Positions 49,509 through 58,373 of a stretch of 64,000 nucleotides of DNA are shown here, piece by piece. The notes beneath the pieces are model-generated. The model was not told the DNA's origin and did not search any database. It was given only the letters and a program-made list of their open reading frames with translations. Within the stretch, counting starts at the first letter, position 1. The number at the start of each line of letters is the position of its first letter. Origin of the DNA: Iamia sp. SCSIO 61187 (lineage in GTDB: Bacteria > Actinomycetota > Acidimicrobiia > Acidimicrobiales > Iamiaceae); the NCBI RefSeq assembly GCF_019443745.1, contig NZ_CP050948.1, positions 3,228,001 through 3,292,000 of the forward strand. The letters are read 5' to 3'. The translations under genes and the position numbers were made by a program.

Positions 49509-51014
49509 TCAGGCGAGGGCGGCGGCCCGGCGGGCGACCGACGCCATCTCGGCGACGACCGGGTCGTCGACCTCGCCGGCCAGCTCGTCCAGGCGGTCGG
49601 CCACCTCGGCGAGGGTGGCGGGCGAGGGCTCGGGGCTCCGGAGGGCCTCGGCCAGATCCGCGACCGCGGTCACGACCTGCGTGGCCTCGGGGGCATCGTC
49701 GTCCCGCGGCACGTCGAGGGGCGTCGTCGTGACCCGCTCGTCACCGCCCGACGGATCGTCCCACCGGAGCTCGACCGAGCCGAGGGCCACGTCGCCGGTC
49801 ACGCCCGGGGCGGGCTCGACCTCGTAGAGGGCGACCACGCGGTGCCCGGCACCGAGGTCACCGGCGTCGGTGTCGTCCTCGGCGAAGTCCTCGTCGGCGA
49901 TGTCGCGGTTCTCGTACCCGATGAGCCGGTAGCGGGCGACGGTGGCCGGGTCGAAGGTGATCTGGGCCCGAGCGTCCTCGGCCACCGTGACCAGCGTGGT
50001 GGTGAGCTCGTCGCCGAAGAGGCGCTGGGCCTCGTCGATGGTGTCGACGTAGGCGTAGAACCCGTCGCCCCGGTCGGCGATCTGCTCCATGAGCGTGTCG
50101 TTGAACCCGTCGAGGCCGAAGCCGACGGTCACCAGCCTCACGCCCCGGTCGGCGTCGTCGCGGATCAGGTCGACCAGCGACCCCGGGCCCGTCTCGCCCA
50201 CGTTGGCCACCCCGTCGGAGAGCAGCACGACGCGGGTGAGGCTCTCCTCGTCGGTGACGAGGTCCTCGGCCGTCGCGTAGCCGAGCCGCAGTCCGCCCTC
50301 GAGGTTGGTCGACCCCTCGGCCGCGAGCGAGTCGATGGCCTCGACGATCGTCCCCGCGTCGTCGACCGGGGTGGGCGGCAGCGTCGGCTCGGCCTCGTCG
50401 TCGAAGGTGACGATCGAGACGGTGTCGGTGTCCCGGAGGTTCTCGACCAGGAGCTCGAGCGAGTCCCTGACCAGCCCGATCTTGCGCTCCTCGTCCATCG
50501 AGCCCGACGTGTCGACCACGAACACGAGGTTGACGTCGGGGCGCTCGTCGTCGGCGATCTCGGGCGCCGCCACGCCGAGGCGGAGGAGCAGCCGTTCCCC
50601 GACCCGGCCCCCCTCGGCGGTGACGCCGAGGCCCTCCTCGGGGGCCTCGTCGACGTCGCTCAGGGCGTTGACCAGCTCCTCGGTGCGCACCGCCTCCGGC
50701 GGCGGGAGGGTGCCGTCGGAGACGAAGCGGCGGGTCACGGTCCACGACCCGGTGTCGACGTCGAGCCCGAAGGTGCTCAGCGGGTCGTCGGTCGGCGCCG
50801 TCCACGGGTTGGTCCCGTTCTCGGCGAAGGTGTTGGGGTCGACGGCCGGGTCGGGCGGGAGGGCATCGGCGCCCTCCTCGGCGCCGCCGCCGGCGCTCGA
50901 GCTGACGTCTCGGACATCACCGCCGGTGGCGTCGTCGGAGCCGCCGGTGCAGCCGGCGACGAGGGCGACCACGAGGGCCAGGGCGAGGGCGGCGGGGATC
51001 GGTCGGGTGCGCAT
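49509..51014 (-). CDS. VWA-domain lipoprotein (YfbK-like)
   Basis: 501 residues. Lipoprotein signal MRTRPIPAALALALVVALVAGC with lipid-modified Cys22. A YfbK-type N-terminal region (STFGLDVDTGSWTVTRRFVSDGTLPPPEAVRTEELVNAL) precedes a von Willebrand A domain with the MIDAS motif VVDTSGSM (about residue 167), TFDD and LSDGVAN, followed by a DUF3520-like C-terminal region. Family members bind metal and mediate protein contacts outside the membrane; the partner is unknown. The ATG 51014 is chosen because it begins the signal peptide. Confidence 0.9.
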   Translation of the reverse strand: MRTRPIPAALALALVVALVAGCTGGSDDATGGDVRDVSSSAGGGAEEGADALPPDPAVDPNTFAENGTNPWTAPTDDPLSTFGLDVDTGSWTVTRRFVSDGTLPPPEAVRTEELVNALSDVDEAPEEGLGVTAEGGRVGERLLLRLGVAAPEIADDERPDVNLVFVVDTSGSMDEERKIGLVRDSLELLVENLRDTDTVSIVTFDDEAEPTLPPTPVDDAGTIVEAIDSLAAEGSTNLEGGLRLGYATAEDLVTDEESLTRVVLLSDGVANVGETGPGSLVDLIRDDADRGVRLVTVGFGLDGFNDTLMEQIADRGDGFYAYVDTIDEAQRLFGDELTTTLVTVAEDARAQITFDPATVARYRLIGYENRDIADEDFAEDDTDAGDLGAGHRVVALYEVEPAPGVTGDVALGSVELRWDDPSGGDERVTTTPLDVPRDDDAPEATQVVTAVADLAEALRSPEPSPATLAEVADRLDELAGEVDDPVVAEMASVARRAAALA

Positions 51015-51089
51015 GGCCGGTCCGACGACCGCCCCCGGTGCGCGGTTCCCCACCGCGCCGGGGCCCCCACCCCTGGATCGCCGGACGAG

Positions 51090-52322
51090 TCACCGCCGCT
51101 GGGGGTCGCGCTCCTCCATGCCCCACGGTGCGTCGTGCGCCTCGAGGAGGTCGAGGAACGGGACGCTGTCGAAGGCCTCGGGGCCGAGGACGCCGACGCC
51201 GCGCCACGTCCCGGCGGCGAGCAGCTCGAGAGCGATGATCGGGTTCACCGCCGTCTGCCACACGACGCACTGGACGCCGTCGCGGGCCATGGACCACTCG
51301 TTGTCGACGACGTGGTGGAGGTAGACCTCGCGGCGCTGGCCGTCCTTGCCGGTGCCGGTGACCCACAGGCCGGCGCAGGTGGCGCCGCGCATGCGGTCGC
51401 CGAGGGTGGCGGGGTCGGGCAGGCAGGCGGCGACCACGTCGCGAGGGCTGACGTCGGCCGGGCCGTCGGGGGTGCTCACCCGCACCGGGTCGGTCGCGTC
51501 CAGCCCGACGAGGTGCAGCGTCCGCAGCACGTTGATGAAGTCCGCCCCGAGCCCGTACTTGAAGGTGACCCGCTTGGCGTCGACCTCGCGGGGCATGAGC
51601 ACGACCTCCTCGTGCTCGACGTTGACGCACTCGACCGGGCCGATGCCGCCGGGGAAGTCGAACACCTCGGGCTCGCTGAAGGGCTCGGTGGTGAAGAACC
51701 CGCGGTCGCGCTCCCAGACGAGCGGCGGGTTGAGGCACTCCTCGATGGTCGTCCAGATCGAGAACGAGGGGGCGAACTCGTAGCCCTCGACCACCAGGTT
51801 CGACCCGTCCCGGGTGCCCAGCTCGTCGATGTCGGAGAAGAGGTGGTCGGCGGCGTAGCGGGCGAAGACGTCGCTGAGGCCGGGCTCGACCCCGATGCCG
51901 ACGAGGGCGAGCCGGCCGGCCCCCTCCCACGCGTCGTTCCGGGCGAACTGCTCGTCGCCCAGCATCACGCCCGGGACCTCGTAGGGGCGGTCGGGGTCGC
52001 GCTGCGACAGGCTCATGGCCATGTCGAGGTAGTCGGCGCCGGCGGCGAGGGCGCCCTCGAAGACGGGCATGACGAAGCGGGGGTCGACGGCGTTGAGCAC
52101 GTGGGTGATCCCGTGCTCCCGACAGAGGTCGGTGACGCCCTCGGCCGAGGAGGCGTCGACCCGTGCCGAGGTGAAGCGTTCGTCGGACAGGCGATCGACG
52201 GCGGCCACGGCGCGGGCCTCGTCCTGGTCGGCCACGACGATCTCCGCGAAGAAGTCCCGGCGGGCGGCGATGGCGGCGGCGGCGGTCCCCACGCCTCCCG
52301 CCCCGACGATGAGGATGCGCAT
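51090..52322 (-). CDS. Saccharopine dehydrogenase-like oxidoreductase
   Basis: 410 residues. N-terminal NAD(P)-binding loop MRILIVGAGGVGTAAAAIAARR, then HVLNAVDPRFVMPVFEGALAAGADYLDMAMSL, and the C-terminal half of the Lys9/carboxynorspermidine-dehydrogenase type (GIGVEPGLSDVFARYAADHLF, FFTTEPFSEPEVFDFPGGIGPVECVNVEHEEV). It may act in lysine or polyamine breakdown together with the neighbouring aminotransferase and aldehyde dehydrogenase; substrate unproven. Leaderless start. A REP copy lies between it and the aldehyde dehydrogenase gene on the same strand. Confidence 0.88.
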   Translation of the reverse strand: MRILIVGAGGVGTAAAAIAARRDFFAEIVVADQDEARAVAAVDRLSDERFTSARVDASSAEGVTDLCREHGITHVLNAVDPRFVMPVFEGALAAGADYLDMAMSLSQRDPDRPYEVPGVMLGDEQFARNDAWEGAGRLALVGIGVEPGLSDVFARYAADHLFSDIDELGTRDGSNLVVEGYEFAPSFSIWTTIEECLNPPLVWERDRGFFTTEPFSEPEVFDFPGGIGPVECVNVEHEEVVLMPREVDAKRVTFKYGLGADFINVLRTLHLVGLDATDPVRVSTPDGPADVSPRDVVAACLPDPATLGDRMRGATCAGLWVTGTGKDGQRREVYLHHVVDNEWSMARDGVQCVVWQTAVNPIIALELLAAGTWRGVGVLGPEAFDSVPFLDLLEAHDAPWGMEERDPQRR

Positions 52323-52328
52323 GGCGGG

Positions 52329-52334
52329 ACACTA
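52329..52334 (-). promoter_or_regulatory. -10 element of the 52322 gene (leaderless)
   Basis: TAGTGT on the minus strand, six bases before ATG 52322. Confidence 0.5.
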
Positions 52335-52347
52335 CGGCGGCCCGCGC

Positions 52348-52374
52348 CACGGATGGTGCCTGGCACCATCCGTG
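52348..52374. repeat. REP palindrome, copy 6 (perfect)
   Basis: 27 bp, arms CACGGATGGTGCC fully paired around a central T. It lies 6 bp after the aldehyde dehydrogenase stop. Confidence 0.9.
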
Positions 52375-52380
52375 TGGGCG

Positions 52381-53811
52381 TCAGTCGAGGCTGGCCATGA
52401 CGTGCTTGAGGCGGGTGTAGTCGTCGAAGCCGTAGCGGCTCAGGTCCTTGCCGTAGCCGGAGTGGCCGAAGCCGCCGTGGGGCATCTCGGCGACCAACGG
52501 GATGTGGGTGTTGATCCACACGCAGCCGAAGTCGAGGCGGCGGGAGACGCGCAGGGCTCGGCCCACGTCTCGGGTCCACACGCTCGAGGCCAGGCCGTAC
52601 TCGACGCCGTTGGCCCAGGCGACGGCCTCGTCCTCGTCGGCGACCCGCTGCACGGTGATGACCGGGCCGAACACCTCGTTCTGGATGATCTCGTCGTCCT
52701 GGTGCAGCCCCGAGACCACGGTGGGCTGGACGTAGAAGCCCCCGCCCAGCCCGTCGACGCGGGAGCCCCCGGCGTCGATCGAGGCGTGGTCGGGCAGGCG
52801 CTCCAGGAAGCCGGTGACCCGGTCGAGCTGGGCCTGGCTGTTGACCGGGCCCATGAAGGCGTCCTCGTCGTGCGGGAGACCGACCTTGGCGTCGCGGGCC
52901 TGGTCGGCCAGGGCACCGAGGAAGTCGTCGTGCAGCCGCGGCGTGACCAGGACCCGGGTGGCGGCGGTGCAGTCCTGGCCGGCGTTGAAGTACCCGGCCT
53001 CGGCGATGCCGGCGGCGGCGGCCTCCAGGTCGGCGTCGTCGAACACGATGACCGGCGCCTTGCCCCCCAGCTCGAGGTGGACCCGCTTGAGGTCGTCGGC
53101 CGCGCTGCGGGCGACCTCCATGCCGGCCCGGACCGACCCGGTGATGGCGACCATGTCGGCCTCGCGGTGCGACACCACCGCCCGTCCCGTGTCGCGGTCG
53201 CCGGTCACGACGTTGAGGACGCCCGGCGGTAGGAACTCGGCCGCGATCTCGGCCAGGCGGAGGGTCGTCTCGGGCGTGGTGTCCGACGGCTTGAGCACGA
53301 CGGCGTTGCCGGCGGCGAGGGCCGGGGCGATCTTCCAGACCGCCATCATCATCGGGTAGTTCCACGGCGCCACCTGGCCGACCACGCCGACCGGCTCCCG
53401 GCGGAGCCACGACGTGTAGCCCTCCATGTACTCACCCGCGGCGACGCCCTCCATGGTCCGGGCGGCACCGGCGAAGAACCGGAGCTGGTCGACCATCGGC
53501 GGGATCTCCTCCGACGCGGTCAGGGCGTGGGGCTTGCCCGTGTTCTCCGCCTCCAGCTGCACCAGGTCGTCGGCGGCGGCCTCGACCGCGTCGGCGATCC
53601 TCAGCAGGGCCAGCTGACGGGTCGACGGGGTGGCGTCTCGCCACCCCGGGAACGCCTCGCGGGCGGCGGCGTAGGCGGCGTCGACGTCGGCCTCCGACGA
53701 CACCGGCGCCGACGCCACCGCCTCACCGGTGGACGGGTCGACGATGTCGGAGCGGCTGTCGGTGCGGGGCTCGACCTCCGCACCCCCCACGAAGTTCCTG
53801 AGCTCTCGCAT
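52381..53811 (-). CDS. Aldehyde dehydrogenase, aminobutyraldehyde dehydrogenase-like
   Basis: 476 residues. [40 protein letters not shown] (NAD site), [18 protein letters not shown], the general base in HLELGGKAP, and the catalytic cysteine in [10 protein letters not shown] (about 280). The GQDCTA form and NYPMMMA are typical of gamma-aminobutyraldehyde dehydrogenases (PatD/PuuC type), which oxidise the aldehyde from putrescine to GABA. GabT nearby would take GABA further. A TAGTTT hexamer six bases before the ATG marks a leaderless start. Confidence 0.9.
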   Translation of the reverse strand: MRELRNFVGGAEVEPRTDSRSDIVDPSTGEAVASAPVSSEADVDAAYAAAREAFPGWRDATPSTRQLALLRIADAVEAAADDLVQLEAENTGKPHALTASEEIPPMVDQLRFFAGAARTMEGVAAGEYMEGYTSWLRREPVGVVGQVAPWNYPMMMAVWKIAPALAAGNAVVLKPSDTTPETTLRLAEIAAEFLPPGVLNVVTGDRDTGRAVVSHREADMVAITGSVRAGMEVARSAADDLKRVHLELGGKAPVIVFDDADLEAAAAGIAEAGYFNAGQDCTAATRVLVTPRLHDDFLGALADQARDAKVGLPHDEDAFMGPVNSQAQLDRVTGFLERLPDHASIDAGGSRVDGLGGGFYVQPTVVSGLHQDDEIIQNEVFGPVITVQRVADEDEAVAWANGVEYGLASSVWTRDVGRALRVSRRLDFGCVWINTHIPLVAEMPHGGFGHSGYGKDLSRYGFDDYTRLKHVMASLD

Positions 53812-53817
53812 GGCGTG

Positions 53818-53823
53818 AAACTA
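53818..53823 (-). promoter_or_regulatory. -10 element of the aldehyde dehydrogenase gene (leaderless)
   Basis: TAGTTT on the minus strand, six bases before ATG 53811. Confidence 0.5.
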
Positions 53824-53845
53824 CTGCCGGCGCGAGCCTGCGGTG

Positions 53846-54571
53846 ATGGGAGACCTGCAGGTCATCGGGACCGGGTTCGGCCGCACCGGGACCCTGTCGC
53901 TCAAGCGGGCCCTCGACCGGCTCGGCTTCGGTCCGACGTACCACATGCAGGAGGCGCTGCGGCGGCCGAGCCACCTGCGCGCCTGGCGCGAGTACTCCCG
54001 CACCGGCGTCATCGACTGGGACGAGGTCCTCGGCCCGTACCGCTCGACGGTGGACTACCCCACCTGCCTGGCCTGGCGGGAGCTGGCCGACCGGTACCCG
54101 GGGGCCAAGATCGTCCACACCGTCCGCGACGCCGAACGCTGGTGGGAGAGCACGGCGACGACCATCTACCAGGGCCGCACCGTCCTCCCCCACTGGTTCC
54201 GCGGCCTCTACGGACCCGCCGGCGACTACGGCGAGGTGAACGAGCGGCTGCTGTGGCAGGGCCTCTTCGGCGGCCGCTTCGAGGACCGCGACCACGCCAT
54301 CGCCGTCTACCGGCGCCACACCGCCGAGGTCGCCAACGGGCTCGACCCCGAACGCCTGCTGATCTTCGAGGTCGCCGACGGGTGGGCGCCGCTGTGCCGC
54401 TTCCTCGGGGTGCCCGAGCCCGACGAACCGTTCCCCCACGTCAACGACGCCGCCTGGATGCGGCGGCGCATCACCGCCGTCCGCTACGGCACGCGCGCCC
54501 TCCCGGTGGCCGCCGCCGGCGTCGGCCTGGTCGGGTCCCGCCTGGTCAGTCGTCGAGGCGGAGGGCGCTGA
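53846..54571 (+). CDS. Sulfotransferase-family protein
   Basis: 241 residues. The 5'-phosphosulfate loop is [24 protein letters not shown] (about 5-28); [16 protein letters not shown] corresponds to the 3'-phosphate motif; the LFRFEV-like strand is [10 protein letters not shown] with [20 protein letters not shown]. This matches the sulfotransferase family of short proteins widespread in actinobacteria, with unknown acceptors. ATG 53846 is used; a GTG directly before it is possible. Its 3' end overlaps the end of lepA by 26 bp on the other strand. Confidence 0.85.
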   Translation: MGDLQVIGTGFGRTGTLSLKRALDRLGFGPTYHMQEALRRPSHLRAWREYSRTGVIDWDEVLGPYRSTVDYPTCLAWRELADRYPGAKIVHTVRDAERWWESTATTIYQGRTVLPHWFRGLYGPAGDYGEVNERLLWQGLFGGRFEDRDHAIAVYRRHTAEVANGLDPERLLIFEVADGWAPLCRFLGVPEPDEPFPHVNDAAWMRRRITAVRYGTRALPVAAAGVGLVGSRLVSRRGGGR

Positions 54572-56330
54572 CGAAGGCCTCCTGGGGGACCTCGACCCGA
54601 CCGATCGACTTCATCTTCTTCTTGCCCTCCTTCTGCTTCTCGATCAGCTTGCGCTTCCGGGTGATGTCGCCGCCGTAGCACTTGGCCAGCACGTCCTTGC
54701 GCTTGGCCTTCACCGTCTGGCGGGCGATGATCCGCCCGCCGACGGCGGCCTGGATGGGCACGTCGAAGAGCTGGCGGGGGATGAGCTCCTTGAGCTTCTC
54801 GCACATGCGCCGGCCGTAGTCCTCGGCCTTGTCGCGGTGCACGATCATGCTGAAGGCGTCGACCGGCTGGCTGTTGAGCAGGACGTCGACCTTCACCAGG
54901 GCGGAGATGCCGTAGCCCTCGGGCTCGTAGTCGAGGCTGGCGTAGCCCTGGGTGCGGCTCTTCATCTGGTCGAAGAAGTCGGTGACGACCTCGGCCAGCG
55001 GCATGCGGTACTTGAGCTCGACCCGCTCGGGCGACAGGTACTCCAGCTTCTGCATCTCGCCCCGCCGGTTCTGGCACAGCTCCATCAGCGTGCCCGTGTA
55101 GTCCGTGGGGGTGAGGAGGCTCACGTTGAGCCACGGCTCCTCGATGGCCTCCACCTCGACCATCGGCGGCATCTCCGACGGGTTGTCGATCTCGACGACG
55201 GTCCCCTTCGAGGTGTGCACGAGGTACTCCACCGACGGCGCGGTGGCGATCAGGCTGAGGTCGAACTCGCGCTCGAGGCGCTCGCGGACGATCTCCATGT
55301 GGAGCAGGCCGAGGAACCCGCAGCGGAAGCCGAAGCCCAGGGCGCCGGAGCTCTCGGGCTCGTAGGTGAAGCTCGAGTCGTTGAGCCGGAGGCGCTCGAG
55401 CGCCTCGCGCAGGTCGGGGAACTCGTCGCCGTCGATCGGGTACAGCCCGCAGAACACCATGGGCTTGGGGTCGCGGTAGCCCTCGAGCGGCTCGGTCGCG
55501 GGCTTGACGGCGTCGGTGACGGTCTCACCGGAGCGGGCGGCGCCGACGTCCTTGATGCCGGCGATGAGGTAGCCGGTCTCGCCCGGGCCGAGGGCCTCGA
55601 CGGGCTGGTGGTCGGGGCTCCGGACGCCGATCTCGTCGGCCCCGTGGGTGGCACCGGCCTGCATGAAGCGGACCTTCTGGCCGCTGCGGAGGGTGCCGTC
55701 CATGACCCGGACCGAGCTGACCACGCCGCGGTAGGCGTCGAAGTGGCTGTCGAAGATCAGGGCCCGCAGCGGGTCGTCGGGGTCGCCCACCGGGGCGGGG
55801 ATGCGCTCGAGCACGGCGTCGAGCAGCTCCTCGACGCCCTCGCCGGTCTTGGCGCTGATGCGGAGCACCTCCTCGGCGGCGATGCCGAGCACGTTCTCGA
55901 TCTCCATGGCGCACCGGTCGGGGTCGGCGGCGGGCAGGTCGATCTTGTTCATGCAGGCGACGATCTCGAGGTCGTTCTCGAGGGCCAGGTAGCAGTTGGC
56001 CAGGGTCTGGGCCTCGATGCCCTGGGCCGCGTCGACGAGGAGGATGACGCCCTCGCACGCGGCGAGGGACCGGCTGACCTCGTAGCCGAAGTCGACGTGC
56101 CCGGGGGTGTCGATGAGGTTGATCACGTGGTCGCGCCACGGGATCCGCACCGACTGGAGCTTGATGGTGATGCCCCGCTCGCGCTCGAGGTCCATGGAGT
56201 CGAGGTACTGGGCCCGCATGTCGCGGGCGCTGACGATGCCGCTCTTCTCGAGCACCCGGTCCGACAGCGTGGTCTTCCCGTGGTCGATGTGGGCGATGAT
56301 CGAGATGTTGCGGAGGCGGTCGAGGTCCAT
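54546..56330 (-). CDS. lepA: Elongation factor 4 (LepA)
   Basis: 594 residues, ribosome-bound translational GTPase. G1 [49 protein letters not shown] and SAKTGEG; then the EF-G-like domains and the LepA-specific C-terminal domain ([41 protein letters not shown]). The ATG at 56330 ([17 protein letters not shown]) matches the family. Divergent from rpsT, as often found. Confidence 0.97.
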   Translation of the reverse strand: MDLDRLRNISIIAHIDHGKTTLSDRVLEKSGIVSARDMRAQYLDSMDLERERGITIKLQSVRIPWRDHVINLIDTPGHVDFGYEVSRSLAACEGVILLVDAAQGIEAQTLANCYLALENDLEIVACMNKIDLPAADPDRCAMEIENVLGIAAEEVLRISAKTGEGVEELLDAVLERIPAPVGDPDDPLRALIFDSHFDAYRGVVSSVRVMDGTLRSGQKVRFMQAGATHGADEIGVRSPDHQPVEALGPGETGYLIAGIKDVGAARSGETVTDAVKPATEPLEGYRDPKPMVFCGLYPIDGDEFPDLREALERLRLNDSSFTYEPESSGALGFGFRCGFLGLLHMEIVRERLEREFDLSLIATAPSVEYLVHTSKGTVVEIDNPSEMPPMVEVEAIEEPWLNVSLLTPTDYTGTLMELCQNRRGEMQKLEYLSPERVELKYRMPLAEVVTDFFDQMKSRTQGYASLDYEPEGYGISALVKVDVLLNSQPVDAFSMIVHRDKAEDYGRRMCEKLKELIPRQLFDVPIQAAVGGRIIARQTVKAKRKDVLAKCYGGDITRKRKLIEKQKEGKKKMKSIGRVEVPQEAFVSALRLDD

Positions 56331-56416
56331 GGGCGGTCGGTCGATCCTACTGGCCGCCCCCCGCCGCTCCCGCAGCCGGATCCGCTGGTCGCGGTGACGC
56401 TCCGCCCCACCCGCAT

Positions 56417-56446
56417 GTGACGGCGGTGGGGTCCCGCCGGTAGGAT
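56417..56446 (+). promoter_or_regulatory. Possible rpsT promoter
   Basis: GTGACG (56417-56422), 18 bases, TAGGAT (56441-56446), leaving a leader of about 45 nt before rpsT. The spacing is close to the sigma-70 optimum; the -35 is weak. Confidence 0.4.
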
Positions 56447-56496
56447 CTCCCGGTTCCAAGTTCGAGTACCGACCTCAGTGGTGAGGACAGCCTGCC

Positions 56497-56763
56497 GTGG
56501 CCAACATCAAGAGCCAGATCAAGCGCAACCGTCAGAACGAGAAGCGCCGCCTGCGCAACAAGGCCGTGCGCTCCGACATGCGCACGCGCACCAAGGCGGC
56601 GGTCGCCACGGCCGAGGCCGGCGGCGAGGAGGCGGCCGAGGCGCTGCGCATCGCCCTCAAGAAGATCGACAAGGCTGCTGCCAAGGGCGTGATCCACAAG
56701 AACCAGGCCGCCCGACGCAAGTCGCGCCTGGTCAAGCGGACCGCCGCCGCCGCCGAGGCCTGA
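56497..56763 (+). CDS. rpsT: Small ribosomal subunit protein bS20
   Basis: 88 residues, primary 16S rRNA-binding protein. The whole chain is typical: [30 protein letters not shown], then [29 protein letters not shown]. Highly basic and helical. The GTG start follows GAGGACAGC. It lies between lepA (divergent) and a small hypothetical gene. Confidence 0.97.
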   Translation: MANIKSQIKRNRQNEKRRLRNKAVRSDMRTRTKAAVATAEAGGEEAAEALRIALKKIDKAAAKGVIHKNQAARRKSRLVKRTAAAAEA

Positions 56764-56846
56764 TCCTCACTGGTTCGGGCGCCCGGCGACGGGGAGGCGC
56801 TCGGCCCGTCCGAGCCTCCGCCCGGACCTCGCCAGCCAGGACACCG

Positions 56847-57017
56847 GTGGACGACAGGACACGGCTCAGCTACCAGGCCGCGCTCATGGCCATGTCGGCC
56901 TGGGTGCTCGGGACCCTGCTCCTCGGGGTCTCGTTCCGCGTCGTCGGCCTGGGCGGCATCGCCGTGCTGCTCGTGACCCTGGTAGCGGTGCGCCTGGTCG
57001 ACCTGGGCGACGAGTAG
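56847..57017 (+). CDS. Small hypothetical membrane protein
   Basis: 56 residues, two hydrophobic segments (YQAALMAMSAWVLGTLLLGVSF and VVGLGGIAVLLVTLVAVRLV), no recognised family. GTG start with a weak ribosome site (CAGGACAC). Position 83 bp after rpsT suggests cotranscription. The coding call rests on the membrane pattern and lack of any overlapping gene. Confidence 0.5.
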   Translation: MDDRTRLSYQAALMAMSAWVLGTLLLGVSFRVVGLGGIAVLLVTLVAVRLVDLGDE

Positions 57018-57046
57018 CGGGTCGGCCATGAAGGCCTTCCCGATCC

Positions 57047-57094
57047 GTTCTGTCGCGGCCAGCGGTCACCCGTGAGCGCTCAGCGCGACAGAAC
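57047..57094. repeat. 48-bp GTTCTG...CAGAAC palindrome, copy 5
   Basis: Strongest copy: 19 of 23 arm positions pair and the outer arms extend to CGTTCTGTCGCG/CGCGACAGAACG. Centre CAC-CC-GTG. It lies between the convergent small gene and holA. Confidence 0.85.
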
Positions 57095-57111
57095 GATCGG
57101 TGGTGCCGTGG

Positions 57112-58116
57112 CTAGCGCCGCCGGGCCGCCCGCGCCGTGGCCGCCAGTCGGGCCACCAGGACCTCGAGCACCAGCTCGCCGGGCCAGGCCTGGGCGCCCT
57201 TGAGGGCCAGGTCGGCCTCGGCCAGCAGGCCGATCACCCGGCGGATGCCGGGCGACCCGAGGGTGCGGGACACGTCGAGGGCCTTGCGGGCGGGGAACGT
57301 GGACCCCCGCAGCCCGAGGACCTGGGCCGCCTCCTTCTCGGAGCGGGCTCCGGCCCCGTCGAGGCGCAGCACCCGGGCGTAGTGGCCCTGGAGGGTCGCC
57401 ATCACCTGGAGCTCGTGGCGCCCGCCGCCGTGCAGCATCCGGTGCAGCCGGTCGAGGGCGACGTCGGCCTGGCCCTTGTCGATGGCGTCGGTCAGCTCCC
57501 ACGGTGGGACGCCACCGGCCTCGCCCAGCCAGGGCCGGACCTCGTCGACGCCCAAGGCGGCGCCGGGACCGTGCACGCCGACGAGCCGCTCGGCCAGCTC
57601 GACCACGGCCCCGGCGCCCTCACCGAGCTGCTGGGCCACGAGCGTGGCGGCGGCCCGGTCGAGGCGCAGGTCGTGGGCCTTCATCTGGGCCGTGACCCAC
57701 GCCTCGCGGTTCTTGGCCGGCGGGTCGGCGTCGACGACCTCGGCCCCCGCGGCCTTGAGGGCCTTGGTGAGCGTCGGGGGCACGTTGCCCAGCCGGGTCC
57801 CGGGCTCGGGGCTGCGCTCCCACACCAGGACCAGGTCGGTGGTGTCGAGCGGGTCGGCCAGGTAGCCCAGCAGGGGCTTGAGGGCGTCGGCGTTGGGGAA
57901 CCGACCCAGGTGCCGGGCCAACACGATGCGGCGGTCGGTGAGGAACGGCAGCGTGCTGGCCCCGTCGACCACCGCCTCGAGCTGGTAGTCGGGGCCGGTG
58001 TGCTCGTCGACGAGCAGGCCCCGGTCGCCGTCGCCCACGAGCGTGTCGACCAGACCGGTGACCAGCTCCTCGCGGAGGACGTCGTCGGCCCCCTTGACCA
58101 GGCGGATCGACCCCAT
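57112..58116 (-). CDS. holA: DNA polymerase III subunit delta
   Basis: 334 residues, clamp-loader subunit. The N-terminal AAA-like part is degenerate as usual (IRLVKGADDVLREELVTGLVDTL, VDGASTLPFLTDRRIVLARHLGRF); middle: LVLVWERSPEPGTRLGNVPPTLTKALKAAGAEVVD; C-terminal collar: MATLQGHYARVLRLDGAGARSEKEAAQVLGLRGSTFPARKAL. ATG 58116 overlaps the stop of a small upstream frame (TGATG). Its place after comEC matches many Gram-positive genomes. Confidence 0.94.
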   Translation of the reverse strand: MGSIRLVKGADDVLREELVTGLVDTLVGDGDRGLLVDEHTGPDYQLEAVVDGASTLPFLTDRRIVLARHLGRFPNADALKPLLGYLADPLDTTDLVLVWERSPEPGTRLGNVPPTLTKALKAAGAEVVDADPPAKNREAWVTAQMKAHDLRLDRAAATLVAQQLGEGAGAVVELAERLVGVHGPGAALGVDEVRPWLGEAGGVPPWELTDAIDKGQADVALDRLHRMLHGGGRHELQVMATLQGHYARVLRLDGAGARSEKEAAQVLGLRGSTFPARKALDVSRTLGSPGIRRVIGLLAEADLALKGAQAWPGELVLEVLVARLAATARAARRR

Positions 58117-58331
58117 CAGACCCGATCCCCCTGGCCGTGCTCGGCCGCCGACGGTCCTGTCGGCCGGTGGGCCTGGATGGCGCGGATCACCGTGGCCGCC
58201 CGGCGGGCCGGGCGGCTGTCGTCGACGGGCCCGCCGTCGATGGCGGCCAGGGCGGCGGCGATGGCGACGTCGGCCCGCGCGCCCGGCGCGCCGCCGTCGG
58301 CGGCGGCGGGCGGCGGGACGGCATCGGGCAC
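58116..58331 (-). CDS. Small hypothetical protein between comEC and holA
   Basis: 71 residues, Ala/Pro-rich, with a helical stretch ADVAIAAALAAIDGGPVDDSRPARRAATVIRAIQAH. No family recognised and no clear ribosome site. The TGATG overlap with holA is the main support; in GC-rich DNA such frames can be chance. Confidence 0.4.
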   Translation of the reverse strand: MPDAVPPPAAADGGAPGARADVAIAAALAAIDGGPVDDSRPARRAATVIRAIQAHRPTGPSAAEHGQGDRV

Positions 58332-58373
58332 GGTCGAGGACAGTACCCGGCGCCCGGGGTGCCCTCCCCCGCG

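Noticed and set aside
58116-58331. A firm gene call for the 71-residue frame before holA
   Set aside because: Kept only as a low-confidence feature: no ribosome site, no family, and its composition is like chance frames in this DNA.
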